This document shows, one piece after another, positions 53,015 through 62,069 of a stretch of DNA of 64,000 nt. How positions within the stretch are numbered: position 1 is the stretch's first letter; each line of letters begins with the position of its first letter. The position numbers and the translations under genes were made by a program. This DNA is from Alphaproteobacteria bacterium (GTDB lineage: Bacteria; Pseudomonadota; Alphaproteobacteria; RF32; CAG-239): the NCBI GenBank assembly GCA_015062305.1, contig SUUX01000005.1:22572-86571 (forward strand), written 5' to 3'. The notes under the pieces are model-generated. The model was not told where the DNA came from. It did not search any database and saw only the letters and a program-made list of their open reading frames with translations.

Positions 53015-53746
53015 AAACAAACTACCTTGAAGAGGAGGGGTGTTTAGGGTGGTAAGTGCTTCTTTGACAATTGAAATACTAATGGCTCTTTTGCGTGTGA
53101 GAGATATATTATCAATTTCTGCAACTAATTTGCGGGCTGTTTCAAAAGAACGTTGCATATTGGCTAGCATATAGCTTATTATCTCTGGAGCAGGCATGAT
53201 TTGTCTGTCTACAAATAGTTTAACTAAAAGTGCAGATAAAAGATCATCATCTGGTTCTTTAATTTCGATAGTAGGAACGATGTTCATTCTGGAGCGCAAG
53301 TCTGGAAGCTTAAAATTTAGTCTGGCAGGAGGGTTAGATGAGGTAAATAATATGTTGCCTCCTTCGTCTCTATACATATTGTATAGATGAAACAGAGCTT
53401 CTTCGTTGCGCAAGTTTTCTAAATTTTCAATAATTAGACATTTATGCTGTTCAAACAATTTGTGAATTTTGTTTATGGTTAACTGTTCGGCTCTAATAAA
53501 TGGTATGCGATACGGAAAATTTGTCAGATTAGAAATATTGTTTGCAAAAACATTTGCCAAATGGGTTTTTCCGCATCCGGTAGGGCCGTATATGCAGAGA
53601 GCAAAATATGACCAATTGGGCCATTGTTCTACCATAGTAACAGCTTGTTTATTGCAAGGAGATACTAAAAAATCTTCTCTTCCTAAACTGGGAAGATGTG
53701 GAAAATCTAGCACTAATTGCATTATGTTTGAATCTTGCTTTGTCAT
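53012..53746 (-). CDS. hdaA: DnaA-related replication regulator HdaA
   Basis: HdaA promotes ATP hydrolysis by DnaA after initiation (RIDA). 244 residues with the N-terminal clamp-binding peptide QLVLDFPH (10-17), LGREDFLVSPCN, Walker A GPTGCGKTH (54-62) and an AAA+ lid with RSFETARKLVAEIDNIS. It lacks the DnaA DNA-binding domain IV. It starts one base after the cckA stop, tying replication control to the CckA phosphorelay operon. Confidence 0.94.
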   Translation of the reverse strand: MTKQDSNIMQLVLDFPHLPSLGREDFLVSPCNKQAVTMVEQWPNWSYFALCIYGPTGCGKTHLANVFANNISNLTNFPYRIPFIRAEQLTINKIHKLFEQHKCLIIENLENLRNEEALFHLYNMYRDEGGNILFTSSNPPARLNFKLPDLRSRMNIVPTIEIKEPDDDLLSALLVKLFVDRQIMPAPEIISYMLANMQRSFETARKLVAEIDNISLTRKRAISISIVKEALTTLNTPPLQGSLF

Positions 53747-53747
53747 C

Positions 53748-56390
53748 TTAGTTTCTATTTAAGACATCAAAAACCTTAGCTGTCAAGTCACCTAAGCTAT
53801 ATGGTTTGGTGATAAAATCAAAATCATCAAAATTTTCAAGCTCTTGACGAACAATTTCTTCTGAATATCCTGAGGCTAAAATTACTTTTAGATGAGGTGT
53901 TTGTTCTTTTAGAGTTTTGGTAAGTTCTGCACCACTCATGCCAGGCATTACCATATCTGTAACCATAAGATCGAAATGTTCATTATTATTAGTGTGTTCT
54001 AAGGCATTTTCAGCAGAGTTACAACCAATTACTTCGTAGCCTTTCTTTTGAAGGGCTCTAACAGCGAATGTGCGGACAGAATCTTCATCTTCTACAAATA
54101 AAATGCGTGCAGGTTTAGCTGGGGCAGTATGGGTTCTATCGATGGTGTTTGATACGTTTAGCCCAACTATTATTTTTTGATTGATATTGACAGGAGGGGC
54201 AATTTTTTCTTGTACTTTTAATATAGGGGTGCCGTTATGATCGGTTATAATTTCTTGATTGTCGGATGTGGAATCTGCATCATTATTGGTTTCAAAACGA
54301 GGAAGAAAAATTGAGAAAGTGGTGCCAGTGCCTACGATGCTGGATACTTGTATGAAGCCTTCGGTTTGGCGAACGATACCATATACCATTGCCAATCCAA
54401 GACCTGTACCAGAGCCGACAATGTTTTCCTTGGTGGAGAAAAAGGGGTCAAAAATGCGAGATAAATTCTCCGGAGGTATTCCACATCCGTTGTCGCTAAC
54501 ATCGATAACAACAAAGTCTCCGGGTTTGATTGTATCTCCTCCAAAACGATGGCTTTCGTGTAAGGTTTCTGTGCGGGTGCTAATAGTTAGTAAGCCGTTG
54601 CCGTTCATGGCATCTTTTGCATTTACGGCCAAATTGATGATTACTTGTGAAAATTGTACCGGATCTACTTTTATGAAACCAAGCTCACTTCCATGGTGGA
54701 ATTTTAGGGTTATTTGTTCGCCTAAAATGCGTTTTAGCATATGGCTGAGTTCGGCAAAGTTATCTGTGACATCTATGAGTTTGGGTTGTAGGGGTTGCTT
54801 GCGAGAAAAGGCTAATAGTTGGCGCACAAGGCCTGCTGCTCTGTTTGCATTTTGTTTTATTTGGATTAGGTCTGCAAATGAGGGATCTCCAACACCGTGA
54901 CGCTGCAATAGTAAATCAGTGAAACCGATCATGGCTGTCAGAAGATTGTTGAAGTCATGAGCAACTCCACCGGCTAATTGTCCGACTGCTTGCATTTTTT
55001 GGGCTTGTGCAAATTGTTGCTCTAAAGATTTTTGACGGGTGGTATCTATGATGTAAACAACAAAGCCATTGATGGGAGAATTGTATCCAGCATGAAAGTG
55101 TTGCATGGAACTTATATACAATGTAGCTACAGAATTTTGGTTTGTGGTTTTGAGGTGTATGTCCATGGTTATGCTATTTTGCTGGCGTGTCAAAATGTTG
55201 TTTAATCCTTGTGAAAGGTTTGTGATGTCATCTGCTTTTATAAATGTTTGTAGCTGGTGCTGAATAATATTGTGAGGAGGTTGTTCTATGAAATCGAAGG
55301 CAACTTGGTTACCATCGGTAATAACCCCGTCTGTGTTAAGAAATAATATTCCCACAGGGGCATGGTTGAACAGCCAACTGATTTTATCTGATGCGGATGA
55401 TAGGCGTTGTTTTAGTTCATTTTCTCCGGGGAGTTGGTGTAATACAATGCCTCGCATTTTTATTTTATCATTTTGGCGGAAGCTGCTTTGCATGACCAAA
55501 GTTTCGTGAACTTGTCCATCTGGAGAAGTAAAAAATACGGTGCCTTTCCATAAATCTTTTCTATCGGGTAAGGAGGTATTGGTAGCTAAGAATTCAGATA
55601 AATTATGATTGTTTATATCTGTTGTTGATAATCCGATAAAATCTGCCATGTTGTGGTTGATGTATTCAAGATTGTAGTCTTTGTCAACGGTATAGAGACC
55701 TATGGGCATATAATCAAGAAAATCATGTAGTAATGACGTTTCTTCTTTGAATACATGCTCCATGTTTTTTTGAGCGGTTATATTGTTTATGCTCCAATAG
55801 AAATATGTTTCTTTTTTGATTTTTTTTATAGAAAAAGCGCCATCAAAAATCTCTGGTTTACGTAAGTACATGGGGCGAATAGATATTTCAAACCATTCTA
55901 AGTCATTAAATATAAGGTCTTTGGTTGGGGTAAGGACTAAAGATAAGACAACTTTTTCAGAACGAAGGTTTTTGTATGCTGTTTGCAAACGGAAGAAAGC
56001 GGCTTTGTTTGAGGGACCTTCGGCTAGAAAACGTTCTATAAACTTGAGGGTAGGGGTGTCTTTTAATAAATCTTTGGCCGGATCGTTTCTTATGATAATA
56101 TCTCCATTGGGATTTTCAATTTGTCTGGCTTTGAAGTCATTTTTGATAATTTCGTTGGCGAATCCACCATAACTTATAGCAGTTTCTCCGGCATCTAAAG
56201 TTTTGATGGCTATCATTAGACAGTAGCTGGTGATGAAAACAGTCAAACTGGTTAGTAATAGGTGATGCTCCGGGTATAATAGAAATAAGATTATTGAAGT
56301 GGTCAAAAGCACTAAAGCAAAAGCCAGTTTAATTAAGTTTGATTGCAAAAGTTTGTCCGGGCGACTATTGGTTTTTGAGCTGCATAACAT
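53748..56390 (-). CDS. cckA: Hybrid sensor histidine kinase CckA
   Basis: Master cell-cycle kinase/phosphatase that feeds phosphate to CtrA and CpdR through ChpT. 880 residues: two N-terminal membrane helices (about 20-62), PAS modules (about 225-330 and 345-450), and a dimerisation H-box GGVAHDFNNLLTAMIGF. The ATPase has DNGCGIPPENLSRIFDPFFS and GTGLGLAMVYGIV, and a C-terminal receiver has LMVTDMVMPGMSG as the Asp site. The order matches Caulobacter CckA. The start overlaps flhB by 26 nt. ctrA, chpT and divL are not in the window. Confidence 0.95.
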   Translation of the reverse strand: MLCSSKTNSRPDKLLQSNLIKLAFALVLLTTSIILFLLYPEHHLLLTSLTVFITSYCLMIAIKTLDAGETAISYGGFANEIIKNDFKARQIENPNGDIIIRNDPAKDLLKDTPTLKFIERFLAEGPSNKAAFFRLQTAYKNLRSEKVVLSLVLTPTKDLIFNDLEWFEISIRPMYLRKPEIFDGAFSIKKIKKETYFYWSINNITAQKNMEHVFKEETSLLHDFLDYMPIGLYTVDKDYNLEYINHNMADFIGLSTTDINNHNLSEFLATNTSLPDRKDLWKGTVFFTSPDGQVHETLVMQSSFRQNDKIKMRGIVLHQLPGENELKQRLSSASDKISWLFNHAPVGILFLNTDGVITDGNQVAFDFIEQPPHNIIQHQLQTFIKADDITNLSQGLNNILTRQQNSITMDIHLKTTNQNSVATLYISSMQHFHAGYNSPINGFVVYIIDTTRQKSLEQQFAQAQKMQAVGQLAGGVAHDFNNLLTAMIGFTDLLLQRHGVGDPSFADLIQIKQNANRAAGLVRQLLAFSRKQPLQPKLIDVTDNFAELSHMLKRILGEQITLKFHHGSELGFIKVDPVQFSQVIINLAVNAKDAMNGNGLLTISTRTETLHESHRFGGDTIKPGDFVVIDVSDNGCGIPPENLSRIFDPFFSTKENIVGSGTGLGLAMVYGIVRQTEGFIQVSSIVGTGTTFSIFLPRFETNNDADSTSDNQEIITDHNGTPILKVQEKIAPPVNINQKIIVGLNVSNTIDRTHTAPAKPARILFVEDEDSVRTFAVRALQKKGYEVIGCNSAENALEHTNNNEHFDLMVTDMVMPGMSGAELTKTLKEQTPHLKVILASGYSEEIVRQELENFDDFDFITKPYSLGDLTAKVFDVLNRN

Positions 56391-57432
56391 ATCCTATTAC
56401 CTCTGCTACGGCTTTGAAGTGTTCTTCTGGTATGGTTTGATCTATTTCGGTTGATGCAAATAATGCACGAGCCAAAGGAGGGTTTTCTACAATTGGTACT
56501 TCATTTTCCTCGGCTATAGCTTTGATTCTTAGAGCAATATTATCTAATCCTTTGGCGGTTACTTTAGGAGCATCCATTTCTTCCATTTTGTATTCAAGTG
56601 CAACTGCGTAGTGCGTTGGGTTTACGATTACAACATCTGCTTTAGGTACTGCTTCCATCATGCGGTGGCGAGCGCGTTCCATTCTGACTTGTCGGATGCG
56701 AGATTTAATGAGAGGGTCACCTTCCATTTGTTTATATTCTTCTTTGACCTCTTGTTTGGTCATACGTAATTTTTTGAGGTGAGAATATTTTTGGTATAAA
56801 TAATCTGCGGCAGCGATAACAAAGACGGCAATAACTACAGTAAATAGTAACAATACCACAATTTTGTGTATAAATTCTAATATGCTAATGGTTTCCATTG
56901 TGGGCAACAGATCTGCTTTTTTGAGGTATGGTTTTACCACTAAAATAGCGATAAAGGCAATAACGGTTATTTTGATAATACCTTTTAAGCTTTCAACAAT
57001 TTTTTTCATATTTATAAAGTTTGGCAAGGCTGCGAATATGTTTAGCTTATCCCATTTGGGTTCTAGTTTTTTGGGAGCATAGATAAATCCGGTTTGAGAG
57101 ATGCTGGCGAATATGCCTAACACAATGAAAATGGCAAAAGGTATGCTTAGTATCTTAAATAATCCTAAAGATGCATCTTTGAACAAAATTTGAAATGTCT
57201 TGGGGGTTACTTGAATTTGTCCGGCATTTTCGATAAAATTGATGCTTAGTTGGTAGTACCATTTGAGCATTACAGGCAGAATGAGCCATACGACAAATAA
57301 CATACCTAAAAGCATGATGAAACTCTTGGTTTCTTGCGAGATGGCAACATCACCTTCTTCTTTGGCCTTGCTTATTTTGCGTTCGGAAGGTTCTTCGGTT
57401 TTGGAGGCTTCATCTTCTTCGGGGGTAACCAT
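56365..57432 (-). CDS. flhB: Flagellar export protein FlhB
   Basis: Membrane component of the flagellar type III export gate that switches substrate class. 355 residues: EPSERKISKAKEEGDVAISQE at the start, four membrane helices, and the self-cleaving NPTH site in DVVIVNPTHYAVALEYK. The C-terminal cytoplasmic domain ends in IGYVMQLKNQ. Between fliR (9 nt upstream) and cckA, which starts within its end. Confidence 0.97.
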   Translation of the reverse strand: MVTPEEDEASKTEEPSERKISKAKEEGDVAISQETKSFIMLLGMLFVVWLILPVMLKWYYQLSINFIENAGQIQVTPKTFQILFKDASLGLFKILSIPFAIFIVLGIFASISQTGFIYAPKKLEPKWDKLNIFAALPNFINMKKIVESLKGIIKITVIAFIAILVVKPYLKKADLLPTMETISILEFIHKIVVLLLFTVVIAVFVIAAADYLYQKYSHLKKLRMTKQEVKEEYKQMEGDPLIKSRIRQVRMERARHRMMEAVPKADVVIVNPTHYAVALEYKMEEMDAPKVTAKGLDNIALRIKAIAEENEVPIVENPPLARALFASTEIDQTIPEEHFKAVAEVIGYVMQLKNQ

Positions 57433-57441
57433 ATTGTTCTC

Positions 57442-58212
57442 CTAGTGCAAAAACGGATGAAGCCCCTCATCAAAATAATGCATAAACCACATTATAATGA
57501 TTGGAGTTGTTATAAACAGTAGTCCTAAACCCAAATATATTTGCAAGGGCAAAGAAAGAAAGAAAATATTTAATTGTGGCATTAGGCGAGATACTAAACC
57601 CATTCCGGTGTAAAAGATGATGGTGAAAGCCACAAAAGGTGATCCTAGTTTGAATCCCATGATGAAAGAGGCATTTATCATTTTGCTGGTTTGGTTGGCC
57701 ATATCACCCCATGGCAGAGGTTCTTCTACCGGAAAAAGATAATAGCTATCTACAATGGCCGAAATCATTAGATGATGAATATCTGTTAGAAAAATAATGG
57801 TAATTGCTATGATGCTGAAAAAGGTTTCTACAACAATGCTTTGGGTTTGAGAAGTGGGATCAAAGATCTGAGCGTTACCAAAGCCAATAGCTTGTCCGGC
57901 TAGAGAACCAGCAAGATTTAGTGCATAGTATAGTACTTGCATTATAACTCCTAAGAAAACACCGATAGTTATTTCTTGCAAAATATAAGTTAACAAGGTG
58001 GTGGTGTTTTGAGGCGCTACCGGCAGGCTGGGTGATATAATAGGAATAAGAACAATTGTAAGTGTGAGGGCTGTGCAGAGCCTAATGTTTATGCTTATGT
58101 AAGAACTCATAAATCCCGGCATGAGCATGATTGCAGATCCGAGACGTAAAAACACCATTAGAAATTGGTATAAATTTAGGTTTAGAAGTTCTTGCATGAA
58201 TTTATCCACCAT
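57442..58212 (-). CDS. fliR: Flagellar export protein FliR
   Basis: Export-gate membrane protein. 256 residues with about six helices, including MVFLRLGSAIMLMPGF, EITIGVFLGVIMQV and the Gly/Phe-rich GSLAGQAIGFGNAQIFDPTS region. The start at 58212 overlaps fliQ by 11 nt; an internal ATG at 58197 behind a GGTGG site is the alternative. Confidence 0.95.
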   Translation of the reverse strand: MVDKFMQELLNLNLYQFLMVFLRLGSAIMLMPGFMSSYISINIRLCTALTLTIVLIPIISPSLPVAPQNTTTLLTYILQEITIGVFLGVIMQVLYYALNLAGSLAGQAIGFGNAQIFDPTSQTQSIVVETFFSIIAITIIFLTDIHHLMISAIVDSYYLFPVEEPLPWGDMANQTSKMINASFIMGFKLGSPFVAFTIIFYTGMGLVSRLMPQLNIFFLSLPLQIYLGLGLLFITTPIIIMWFMHYFDEGLHPFLH

Positions 58213-58468
58213 TGGCTATTTTGCTAAACAGTCCTTCGGTAAGAGTTCTCATTTGATTGAGCATAAAGGGAAAAAGGAGAATGAGAGCAACAAATACACT
58301 GATGATTTTGGGAACAAAGGCAAGTGTCATTTCTTGGATTTGGGTAAGTGCTTGGAAGATACCGATTATGAGACCGACAAACAGCGCTACCGATAGAATC
58401 GGTGTTACTATTTTAAGAAGAGTGAATACGGCGTCTCTGGCTATGTCTAATACTTCTATTTCATTCAT
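58202..58468 (-). CDS. fliQ: Flagellar export protein FliQ
   Basis: Small export-gate protein. 88 residues with two membrane helices; VGLIIGIFQALTQIQEMTLAFVPK is the family core. It starts 5 nt after the GH114-like gene, with only a weak ribosome site. First of fliQ-fliR-flhB-cckA-hdaA. fliP is not present in the window. Confidence 0.96.
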   Translation of the reverse strand: MNEIEVLDIARDAVFTLLKIVTPILSVALFVGLIIGIFQALTQIQEMTLAFVPKIISVFVALILLFPFMLNQMRTLTEGLFSKIANGG

Positions 58469-58473
58469 GACTG

Positions 58474-59583
58474 TTACTCAAGAGGGGTTTGTTGTTCAAA
58501 AAATTTGTGATTTTCTATGCCGGTAAAAAATACTCCGTCATATTTTGACATTATGATATTTTTAAAGTGTTTGGATAATATTTGTCGCCATTCTTTGCTC
58601 CAGTACTCAGCAATATAAGCATTTGGTGTTGTAAATGACGGATGAGCTAACCAATTAGGTGGATTTTCTTTCCAGTATGGATCCCAAAAAATATCTTGTT
58701 CTGATGCTTCAGAGACATTAATATTTGCAATTAATAGGCGCTTTGCTCCATTTTTTTTGTATTTCATTCTGGCTATGTCTTCGGCAGAAAAAGGGGTGAT
58801 ATTGTGAAATAGGGGGTTGATTACAACAATATCATAGTTGCTATTGGATATTTCATGAACCATTTGTTCTGCATACAGATAGTGGTTGTCATTTAGAATG
58901 AAAGAAATATTTTTGGCTTGCAGAGCATGCTCAATATTACGAGCAGAATCGTTTATAATAGGTTGAGTATATGTATTTTGAAAAGATTTGTTTATATCTG
59001 TAAAAATGTAAGATGCTTTTTGATCTAAAATAGAACGAGTAATGGCAGCATCTACATCTGCTTTTGAGGAGCATTGTTCGATACTGAAATGTCCAAGATT
59101 ATGGTTGATTGTTATGTTGAGTTCTTTACCTTTGCCGCAATATATGTTGTTTAAGACAACAGCATTTACGGAGTTGAGATATTTTTGCTCCGGAGATCCG
59201 TATGATGGTTCTGTATATTTGTTTTCATCAAAATCAAGAAAAGAAGTGTCATTAACAGATCCGGATTGTTGTTTTAGTTGGTTGTATTTTTCTTGTGCTT
59301 GTTCCCAACCACTTTTGTGTAAAATTTGTTGTCCTTCATGAGTGATAATTTGAAAATTTGGAATATGGCTTTTGGCATAGTCAATTAGCATTTGCAAATT
59401 TGTACGCATTTCTCCTCGATAGTTAATTATTTTATCGGGAAGAAAATTCATATTGATGTTTTGATTATTGGTGTATGAAGTAGCATTGTTAAAACCATAA
59501 AGCCCAATGTCAGCTTGAGCAAGAGAAGCCGACATTAGGATTAGGGTTATTGATGCTAGCTTTGTGAATTTAGGTGACAACAT
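58474..59583 (-). CDS. Secreted GH114/TM1410-like TIM-barrel protein
   Basis: 369 residues with a signal peptide (MLSPKFTKLASITLILMSASLAQA). The C-terminal half follows the GH114/TM1410 pattern: YDIVVINPLF (250-259), AKRLLIANINVSEASEQDIFW, PPNWL, AYIAEYWSKEWRQIL, YDGVFFTGIE (348-357). GH114 includes polygalactosaminidases. Two positions that are usually Asp are Asn256 (VVIN) and Thr354 (FFTG), so it may be inactive or bind sugar only. The first 240 residues resemble no family I know. It overlaps pgm by 14 nt and precedes fliQ by 5 nt. Confidence 0.7.
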   Translation of the reverse strand: MLSPKFTKLASITLILMSASLAQADIGLYGFNNATSYTNNQNINMNFLPDKIINYRGEMRTNLQMLIDYAKSHIPNFQIITHEGQQILHKSGWEQAQEKYNQLKQQSGSVNDTSFLDFDENKYTEPSYGSPEQKYLNSVNAVVLNNIYCGKGKELNITINHNLGHFSIEQCSSKADVDAAITRSILDQKASYIFTDINKSFQNTYTQPIINDSARNIEHALQAKNISFILNDNHYLYAEQMVHEISNSNYDIVVINPLFHNITPFSAEDIARMKYKKNGAKRLLIANINVSEASEQDIFWDPYWKENPPNWLAHPSFTTPNAYIAEYWSKEWRQILSKHFKNIIMSKYDGVFFTGIENHKFFEQQTPLE

Positions 59584-61189
59584 CTGCTTGGTGTTTTCCT
59601 GTTCTTTCGGGAATTTCAGAGATGCTCATAGCAATTTTGAAAATTTCTGTGAGCATTTTAAGTGGATCCTGTTTAATATCAGAAAGACTGTAGCGTTCCA
59701 GATATACACGGATGGTTGCTCCGCTAGAACCAGTGCCTGATAGGCGATATACAATGCGAGAACCATCTGTAAATTTGACTACTAAGCCATTTTTGGTGGA
59801 GCTGAAATCTACAGGGTCATTGTATACAAACGGAAAGGCTTCTGAAACGGTAAATCCTTCTTGAGAATACCCTTTGAGTGATGGGAGTTTGTTTTCTATG
59901 TTTTCCATAAGTTTGTCGGCAACTGTTGTGTCAACTCCTTCAAAATCAAAGCGAACATAATAGTTACGTCCGTACTTTTGCCAAAATTCGGTGGTGATGT
60001 CTTCTACGGACTTGTTGGTGGCTGCAATGATATTGAGCCAGAATAGTACAGCCCAAATGCCGTCTTTTTCTCTGATATGAGCCGAACCGGTGCCGAAACT
60101 TTCTTCACCACAGAAAGTGATGCGTTTGGAATCCATCAGATTTACAAAATATTTCCATCCGGTAGGTACTTCGTAGTATCCGATATTGTGTGCTTGTGCA
60201 ACTTTTTCTACAGCCGTTGAAGTGGCTGCAGATTTGGCAACACCATAAATGCCATCTTTATAGGCTGGAATGTATTTGTAGTTGTCAGTCAAGATTGCTA
60301 AGCTGTCACTTGGAGTAACAAAGAATTTTTTGCCCAGAATCATGTTACGATCTCCGTCTCCATCATTGGCAGCTCCGAAGTCGGCAGCATTATCAGAGAA
60401 CATAAAGTCTACAAGTTCTTTGGCATATACCATGTTGGGATCTGGGTGGAGACCGCCAAAGTCTGGTAGGGGTTTGTAGTTTACGACAGAACCTTTGGGA
60501 GCTCCTAAAATTTCTTCAAATATGCGCTGAGCATATGGTCCTGTGACAGCGTTCATAGCATCAAAACGCATGGTGAAACCAGATTGGAAAAGTTTTTTGA
60601 TTGAAGCGAAATCAAAAATTTCTTCCATCATTTGAACGTAGTCTTCTACAGGGTCTATGATATCTATAGACATACCGCATATCTCCTGATGACCGATTTG
60701 TGATAGGTTAATATCTGGTATGTCACAAATTTTATATTCTGATATTTTGGTGGTCTGTTGATATATCGCATCACTTACGGAGCTTGGAATCTGGCCGCCG
60801 GTATGGTTTGAGTACTTAATGCCAAAATCAGCATTGGGGCCGCCCGGGTTATGTGATGCGGAGAGAATGAAACCTCCATCTGCCTTGTTTTTGAGGATAA
60901 TATTAGAGCCAGCAGGGGTCGACATGAAACCATTTTGACCGATTATAAGGTGTGAAACCCCGTTGGCCGCAGACATCTTGATGATTTTTTGTATTGCAAT
61001 ATCGTTATAAAAGCGGCCATCCCCTCCAACAACAAAAGTTTTGCCGTTAAGATTGCCGATAACATTAAAAATACTTTGCATAAAATTTTCGACATAGTTG
61101 GGTTGCATAACAACCTTTGACTTGCGGCGCAAACCAGCTGTTCCCATCTTTTGGTCTGTGTAAGGGGTGGTCGAAATTGTTTTTATCAT
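59570..61189 (-). CDS. pgm: Alpha-D-glucose phosphate-specific phosphoglucomutase
   Basis: Interconverts glucose 1- and 6-phosphate, supplying UDP-glucose for glycans and envelope sugars. 539 residues: GTAGLRRKS near the N-terminus, active-site phosphoserine Ser112 in LSASHNPGGPN, metal-binding DGDGDRNMI, and substrate loop CGEESFGTGS. Final domain RLSGTGSSGATIRVY. GAGGAG ribosome site. First gene of a strand group continuing through the GH114-like protein into the flagellar export genes. Confidence 0.97.
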   Translation of the reverse strand: MIKTISTTPYTDQKMGTAGLRRKSKVVMQPNYVENFMQSIFNVIGNLNGKTFVVGGDGRFYNDIAIQKIIKMSAANGVSHLIIGQNGFMSTPAGSNIILKNKADGGFILSASHNPGGPNADFGIKYSNHTGGQIPSSVSDAIYQQTTKISEYKICDIPDINLSQIGHQEICGMSIDIIDPVEDYVQMMEEIFDFASIKKLFQSGFTMRFDAMNAVTGPYAQRIFEEILGAPKGSVVNYKPLPDFGGLHPDPNMVYAKELVDFMFSDNAADFGAANDGDGDRNMILGKKFFVTPSDSLAILTDNYKYIPAYKDGIYGVAKSAATSTAVEKVAQAHNIGYYEVPTGWKYFVNLMDSKRITFCGEESFGTGSAHIREKDGIWAVLFWLNIIAATNKSVEDITTEFWQKYGRNYYVRFDFEGVDTTVADKLMENIENKLPSLKGYSQEGFTVSEAFPFVYNDPVDFSSTKNGLVVKFTDGSRIVYRLSGTGSSGATIRVYLERYSLSDIKQDPLKMLTEIFKIAMSISEIPERTGKHQADVVT

Positions 61190-61268
61190 AATAGCTCCTC
61201 GATTAAATATTTACTTCAATGTTGCAATTTTAACACTGAAGAGACTAAAAACAAGAACTATTATAAAG

Positions 61269-62069
61269 TTATGGGCAGATAAACTCAGCTAATTTTTTGA
61301 TTTCCATTTTTGCGGCAAGGTGAGATATGTTCATCTTGCGGCGTAGTGGTTCTGATTGCATATCTAGGACAGTAAGACCGTCTAAAAATAATTCTCTATA
61401 TATTACACGATCCTTGAGACCTTCGCAAAAACGAAAGCCATATAGCTTGCCCAGTTTTTCTAAGACTTCAAAAATATAGGCTTTGTTTTTTGATCTGTTA
61501 GTCGAGGTCTTGTTGCCACTGATAATCCAGTTGAGGCAAGGTTTGCCTTTGGATGCAAGCTGTTTTTTTATTTCCCATACAAATTCTGCATAAGGGCCCG
61601 GGGTTTGCAATGCACCACTGGTTGGGTCTATATTGGCAATACTGCTCAAATCGATTAGACTATCTGTTATTGGGGTTATTAGAGTATCTGCATATTCATG
61701 AGCCGCTTCAAAAAGATAGTTTTTGTGACCGGGAGTGTCAATGATGATAGCATCAACCTTGGGAGCAATTTCGTTTATAGTTTCTTTTAATTTTTTTATC
61801 TCAGAAGGTATCTGTGAATAATCATTTGTCGGTTCGAATCGGTAATGCAGAGGAATCGGCAAATTAATTTTGTTGTTGCTGCAGAATTGGCGCCTGTTTT
61901 CTATATATTTGGACAAAGATCCTTGGCGTCCATCCAGGTCAATGACAGCAACGGTGTATTTTTCTTGCATGAGCTTAACTGCCAAATGCATTGTAAATGT
62001 TGATTTTCCTGTGCCACCTTTTTCGTTGCCAATTACAATCATATATGTGGAAGATGTGTTATTTGTCAT
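61269..62069 (-). CDS. mipZ: Division-plane positioning ATPase MipZ
   Basis: ParA/MinD-type ATPase that binds ParB at the poles and inhibits FtsZ polymerisation, so division occurs at midcell. 266 residues: deviant Walker A GNEKGGTGKST (14-24), VIDLDGRQGSLSKYIENRR, IIIDTPGH and the C-terminal block FCEGLKDRVIYRELFLDGLTVLD. These match Caulobacter MipZ rather than ordinary ParA. It overlaps the dacA stop by 4 nt (ATGA), so the two are coupled. Confidence 0.94.
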   Translation of the reverse strand: MTNNTSSTYMIVIGNEKGGTGKSTFTMHLAVKLMQEKYTVAVIDLDGRQGSLSKYIENRRQFCSNNKINLPIPLHYRFEPTNDYSQIPSEIKKLKETINEIAPKVDAIIIDTPGHKNYLFEAAHEYADTLITPITDSLIDLSSIANIDPTSGALQTPGPYAEFVWEIKKQLASKGKPCLNWIISGNKTSTNRSKNKAYIFEVLEKLGKLYGFRFCEGLKDRVIYRELFLDGLTVLDMQSEPLRRKMNISHLAAKMEIKKLAEFICP

